Assembly: GCF_019039215.1 (NCBI RefSeq)
Contig: NZ_JAHNZZ010000001.1
Location: 456,042-503,781 of the forward strand
DNA length: 47,740 nt
Direction of reading: 5' to 3'
DNA from: Bacillus sp. FJAT-29790
GTDB lineage: Bacteria > Bacillota > Bacilli > Bacillales > Cytobacillaceae
The notes beneath the pieces are model-generated. The model made no database searches. It was not told the DNA's origin and saw nothing but the letters and a program-made list of their open reading frames with translations. Each line of letters begins with the position of its first letter. Within the stretch, counting starts at the first letter, position 1. The position numbers were made by a program, and so were the translations under genes. Shown here in pieces: positions 44,420 through 47,740 of the stretch.

Positions 44420-45514
44420 ATGAGGAAAATTAATGTGCTTGTAGTAGATGATTCGTCGTTTATGAGAAAGCTTATTTCTGATTTCCTTTCTGAAGATCCA
44501 CAAATTCAAGTTATTGGTACGGCAAGAAATGGAGAAATCGCAATTAAGAAGATAAGAGAGTTAAAACCGGATGTAATCACGATGGATGTTGAGATGCCAG
44601 TTTTAAATGGTTTAGAGGCATTGAAGTTGATCATGGCCAAACAGCCTATTCCGGTCGTGATGCTTTCTAGTACAACAAAGGAAGGTGCAGATAATACGTT
44701 AACCGCTATTCAATATGGGGCGATTGACTTTATCCCAAAACCTTCGGGTGCGATTTCTCTTGATTTACATAAAATAAAGGAAGATTTAGTTCAAAAGGTT
44801 ATCTCTGCTAGCAAAGTTAATCAAAAACAACTGAATAAATTTACAACAAATAGAAATTTGACTACTAAACAAGTCGAAAGATATAGTAAAATAGAACTAA
44901 TGAATCCTTCTAATCACAACTCAGTTAAGAAATGGAATACTGATGCAAATAAGATTGTTTGCATCGGGACATCAACGGGCGGACCGAGGGCTCTTCAAGC
45001 TGTTTTGACAAAGCTGCCTGCGGATTTGGATGCAGCAGTTCTTATCGTTCAGCATATGCCGGCCGGTTTCACAAAATCATTAGCGGCTAGATTGAATTCG
45101 ATTTGTGATATTTCTGTCGAAGAAGCAAAAGATGGTGAGGTTGTTCAGAAAGGAACTGCGTATATTGCTCCGGGCGGGTTTCATATGAAAATAAAGCAGG
45201 CCGGAACAAATCTATTGATTCACCTTGATCAAACAGAAGCTAGAAACGGTCATAGACCAGCAGTGGATGTTCTATTCGAATCAGTAAGTGAGATTAAGGA
45301 TTCTTTGAAAGTGGCAGTCATTATGACTGGGATGGGATCTGATGGGGCAAAAGGGCTTATTGCATTAAAAAACAGCGGAATTGTTATAGCAATCGCAGAG
45401 TCGCACGAAACTTCGATTGTGTACGGGATGCCGAAAGCCGCGATCGCAACAAAGTTAATTGATGAAGTCCAAGATGTTGAAAATATTGCAGAAACTATAT
45501 TGAAATATGTTTAA
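44420..45514 (+). CDS. cheB: Chemotaxis protein-glutamate methylesterase CheB
   Basis: CheB demethylates and deamidates chemoreceptors. The 364-residue protein has a receiver domain with phospho-acceptor Asp56 (TMDVEMPVLNG), a linker of about 60 residues, and the methylesterase domain with the catalytic triad Ser185 (IGTSTGG), His212 (VQHMPAG) and Asp308 (TGMGSDGA). GGTAGG lies about 8 bases before the ATG. Confidence 0.97.
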   Translation: MRKINVLVVDDSSFMRKLISDFLSEDPQIQVIGTARNGEIAIKKIRELKPDVITMDVEMPVLNGLEALKLIMAKQPIPVVMLSSTTKEGADNTLTAIQYGAIDFIPKPSGAISLDLHKIKEDLVQKVISASKVNQKQLNKFTTNRNLTTKQVERYSKIELMNPSNHNSVKKWNTDANKIVCIGTSTGGPRALQAVLTKLPADLDAAVLIVQHMPAGFTKSLAARLNSICDISVEEAKDGEVVQKGTAYIAPGGFHMKIKQAGTNLLIHLDQTEARNGHRPAVDVLFESVSEIKDSLKVAVIMTGMGSDGAKGLIALKNSGIVIAIAESHETSIVYGMPKAAIATKLIDEVQDVENIAETILKYV

Positions 45515-45534
45515 TGCCGAGGGGTGTGGGGCAC

Positions 45535-47589
45535 GTGGATATGAATCAGTATTTAGAGGTATTTATTGAAGAAAGTAAAGAGCATTTGCAATCATGTAAT
45601 GAACAGCTTCTAGAATTAGAGAAGAACCCGGAAGATATTAATATTGTCAACGAAATTTTCCGATCAGCTCATACATTAAAAGGGATGTCGGCGACAATGG
45701 GATATGAAGACTTAGCAAAGCTCACCCATCAAATGGAAAATGTTCTGGACGCCATTCGTAACCATAAGATTAAATTTAATCCAGAAATTCTAGATGTGGT
45801 TTTTCTCGCTGTTGATGATCTTGAAGCGATGGTACAATCGATTGCCGATGGAGGCGATGGCAAAAGAGATGTGTCAGATGTCGTTGCCAAATTATTATTA
45901 ATCGAAAAAGGCGAGAGTCCTGTTCAAGCTGTTGCAAAATCAGAGGTAGCTGTTGCCGTTGCCGAACGTATTCCAACTGTTAAGAGCATATATGATGAAT
46001 TTGAAATGACTGTTCTTCAGCAATCAAAAGAACAAGGCTTTGAGACGTTTGAAATAACCGTTTCGCTCCGAGAAGACTGTTTATTAAAAGCTGCAAGAGT
46101 ATTTATGGTATTTGAAATTTTAGAGAAAATCGGAGAAGTGATCAAGTCAAATCCTTCAGTAGAGCAATTGGAGGAAGAACAATTTGACCATGAGTTTACA
46201 GTAACGATCGTCTCAAAGGATACGAAGGATGATATTCAAAAGAAAGTGATGAAAGTTTCTGAAGTGGAAAGAGTAGATGTAAACCTGCTTTCTCTAGCTG
46301 ATCTCCGCCTAATTGATAATGAAACTAAAGAGCCAGTAACATCTAAAGAAAAAGTGGATGAAGAAAAAGAAATGGCGTCAAACGGTGAGCTTAAAAATCA
46401 GGAGGAGAAAAAGACAGCGTCCTCCGCTAAACAATCGAGCAGTAAAACGATTCGGGTAAATATTGAAAGATTAGATATACTAATGAACTTATTTGAAGAA
46501 TTGGTGATCGATCGTGGCCGCCTAGAACAAATTTCACGTGACTTAAATAATCAAGAGCTTTATGAAACAGTTGAGCGTACTTCAAGAATCACGGGTGATT
46601 TACAGAACATTATTTTGAACATGCGGATGGTTCCAGTTGAAACTGTTTTTAATCGCTTTCCACGCATGGTCCGTCAATTAGCCCGTGACTTAAATAAAAA
46701 AATTCACCTTGAGATTATCGGTGCTGAAACAGAGCTTGACCGGACGGTTATCGACGAAATCGGTGATCCGCTTGTCCATTTGATCAGAAATGCACTGGAT
46801 CATGGCGTAGAAACACCTGAAGTAAGGAAAGCCAGCGGAAAAAGCGAAGAAGGTACGGTTGTGCTAAAGGCTTACCACAGCGGAAACCATGTCTTTATCG
46901 AAATTGAAGATGATGGTGCTGGTATAAGCAGGGAGAAAGTATTGGCAAAGGCTTTAAAGAGCGGAATTGTGACGGAACAAACAGCAGCAGCTATGACGGA
47001 TCAGCAAGTTTATGAACTGATTCTTGCATCAGGCTTCTCAACTGCAGAAAAGATTTCCGATGTATCGGGGCGGGGAGTAGGCCTAGATGTAGTAAAAAGC
47101 ACGATTGAATCATTAGGCGGGTCCATTTCTATTGATTCAAAACTAGGACATGGTTCTGTTTTTTCAATTCAATTGCCACTGACCCTATCGATTATTTCAG
47201 TTATGCTTACTGAAATTCAACAAGAAAAATTTGCTATCCCGCTTTCATCTATAATTGAAACGGCAATTGTTAAAAAATCCGATATTTTAAATGCCCATAA
47301 TCAAAGAGTCATTGATTTTAGAGGCAAGGTTGTTCCGCTCTTATTCTTAAAAGATCTATTTGAAGTCCCTGTTTTAGAAGAAGAAGAAGATGAATTCTAC
47401 TCAGTTGTCATCGTAAGAAAAGGGGACAAAATGGCGGGATTAGTTGTCGATTCCTTTATTGGGCAGTTAGAAGTTGTATTAAAATCATTAGGAAATTACT
47501 TAACAAATGTATTTGCAATTTCGGGTGCAACCATTCTTGGCGATGGCCAGGTTGCATTGATTGTTGATTGCAATGCGCTTATAAAGTGA
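45535..47589 (+). CDS. cheA: Chemotaxis histidine kinase CheA
   Basis: CheA autophosphorylates and passes phosphate to CheY and CheB. The 684-residue protein has the P1 domain with phospho-His46 (AHTLKGMSATMGY), P2, the P3 dimer helices (ERLDILMNLFEELVIDRGRL), the P4 kinase (HLIRNALDHGVE, EDDGAGI, VSGRGVGLDVV) and a CheW-like P5. GTG at 45535 gives the family start MDMNQYL with GAGGGG upstream; an in-frame ATG at 45514 overlaps the cheB stop but would add seven non-conserved residues. Confidence 0.96.
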   Translation: MDMNQYLEVFIEESKEHLQSCNEQLLELEKNPEDINIVNEIFRSAHTLKGMSATMGYEDLAKLTHQMENVLDAIRNHKIKFNPEILDVVFLAVDDLEAMVQSIADGGDGKRDVSDVVAKLLLIEKGESPVQAVAKSEVAVAVAERIPTVKSIYDEFEMTVLQQSKEQGFETFEITVSLREDCLLKAARVFMVFEILEKIGEVIKSNPSVEQLEEEQFDHEFTVTIVSKDTKDDIQKKVMKVSEVERVDVNLLSLADLRLIDNETKEPVTSKEKVDEEKEMASNGELKNQEEKKTASSAKQSSSKTIRVNIERLDILMNLFEELVIDRGRLEQISRDLNNQELYETVERTSRITGDLQNIILNMRMVPVETVFNRFPRMVRQLARDLNKKIHLEIIGAETELDRTVIDEIGDPLVHLIRNALDHGVETPEVRKASGKSEEGTVVLKAYHSGNHVFIEIEDDGAGISREKVLAKALKSGIVTEQTAAAMTDQQVYELILASGFSTAEKISDVSGRGVGLDVVKSTIESLGGSISIDSKLGHGSVFSIQLPLTLSIISVMLTEIQQEKFAIPLSSIIETAIVKKSDILNAHNQRVIDFRGKVVPLLFLKDLFEVPVLEEEEDEFYSVVIVRKGDKMAGLVVDSFIGQLEVVLKSLGNYLTNVFAISGATILGDGQVALIVDCNALIK

Positions 47590-47646
47590 TAGGACGCATT
47601 CAAAGAAAAATAGATTAGCTGTCACGGTTGCAGATTAAATGAACAA

Positions 47647-47740
47647 GACTGTTTTCGTAAAGTTTGTTGCTTTTATAATGTGATTTTATTTAAAAATCTG
47701 AGTTGATTGGAGCGGAGGGCACTTAACCCCTCGAAAATGT
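47647..47740 (+). repeat. MITE-like intergenic repeat, copy F (cut by window end)
   Basis: This starts GACTGTTTTCGTAAAG and runs through GATTGGAGCGGAGGGCACTT to the window end. Its first 65 bases match copy B at 1174. It lies 57 bases after cheA, where B. subtilis has cheW, so it probably splits the fla/che operon from its distal part. Bases 47590-47646 show no gene or terminator. Confidence 0.85.

Overview
The window is a chromosomal core segment of a motile, spore-former-type Bacillota, most likely a member of the Bacillaceae that is not Bacillus subtilis itself. The gene order ftsY-ylxM-ffh-rpsP-khpA-ylqD-rimM-trmD-rplS, rbgA-rnhB-ylqG-ylqH-sucCD-dprA-topA-trmFO-xerC-hslVU-codY and then the fla/che operon follows the B. 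subtilis map almost gene for gene. Protein signatures (Ser-type HslV, FliY with a CheC core, FliZ, short FlgE hook protein, SwrD, CodY) are also of Bacillus type. Essentially every gene is on the + strand.

Region 1 (1-8.9 kb) holds protein targeting and ribosome assembly: the SRP receptor FtsY, YlxM and Ffh, ribosomal protein S16, the KH protein KhpA, YlqD, RimM, TrmD, ribosomal protein L19, a type I signal peptidase (absent from this spot in B. subtilis), the 50S assembly GTPase RbgA and RNase HII. Region 2 (8.9-13.4 kb) has the flagellar-export look-alikes YlqG (FliK-like) and YlqH (a stand-alone FlhB C-terminal domain), then succinyl-CoA ligase SucCD. Region 3 (13.6-22.9 kb) has DNA metabolism and stress/nutrient genes: DprA, TopA, TrmFO, then the cluster xerC-hslV-hslU-codY ending in a strong terminator.

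Region 4 (23.3 kb to the end) is a nearly unbroken fla/che operon: rod and MS-ring (flgBC, fliEF), switch (fliG), export ATPase complex (fliHIJ), ylxF, hook (fliK, flgD, a small flagellar-operon protein, flgE), swrD, fliL, fliM, fliY, cheY, the export gate (fliZ, fliP, fliQ, fliR, flhB, flhA), flhF, flhG (ylxH), cheB and cheA. Neighbours overlap or sit within tens of bases. Six flagellar/chemotaxis genes appear to use TTG or GTG starts. A good sigma-A promoter lies upstream of flgB.

The gaps hold the least expected material. Six copies or fragments of one non-coding palindromic repeat lie between genes. The full copies (3758-3978 and 14759-14988) have matching ends GGCTGTTTTC/GAAAACAGCC (the right end of the second reads GAAAACAACC) and are flanked by 7-8 bp direct repeats, so they look like a MITE-type mobile element. 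A decayed gene on the minus strand fills the codY-flgB gap. A 12-bp hairpin separates the only good ribosome binding site of swrD from its TTG start. No CRISPR array, tRNA, rRNA, prophage or complete insertion sequence is visible.
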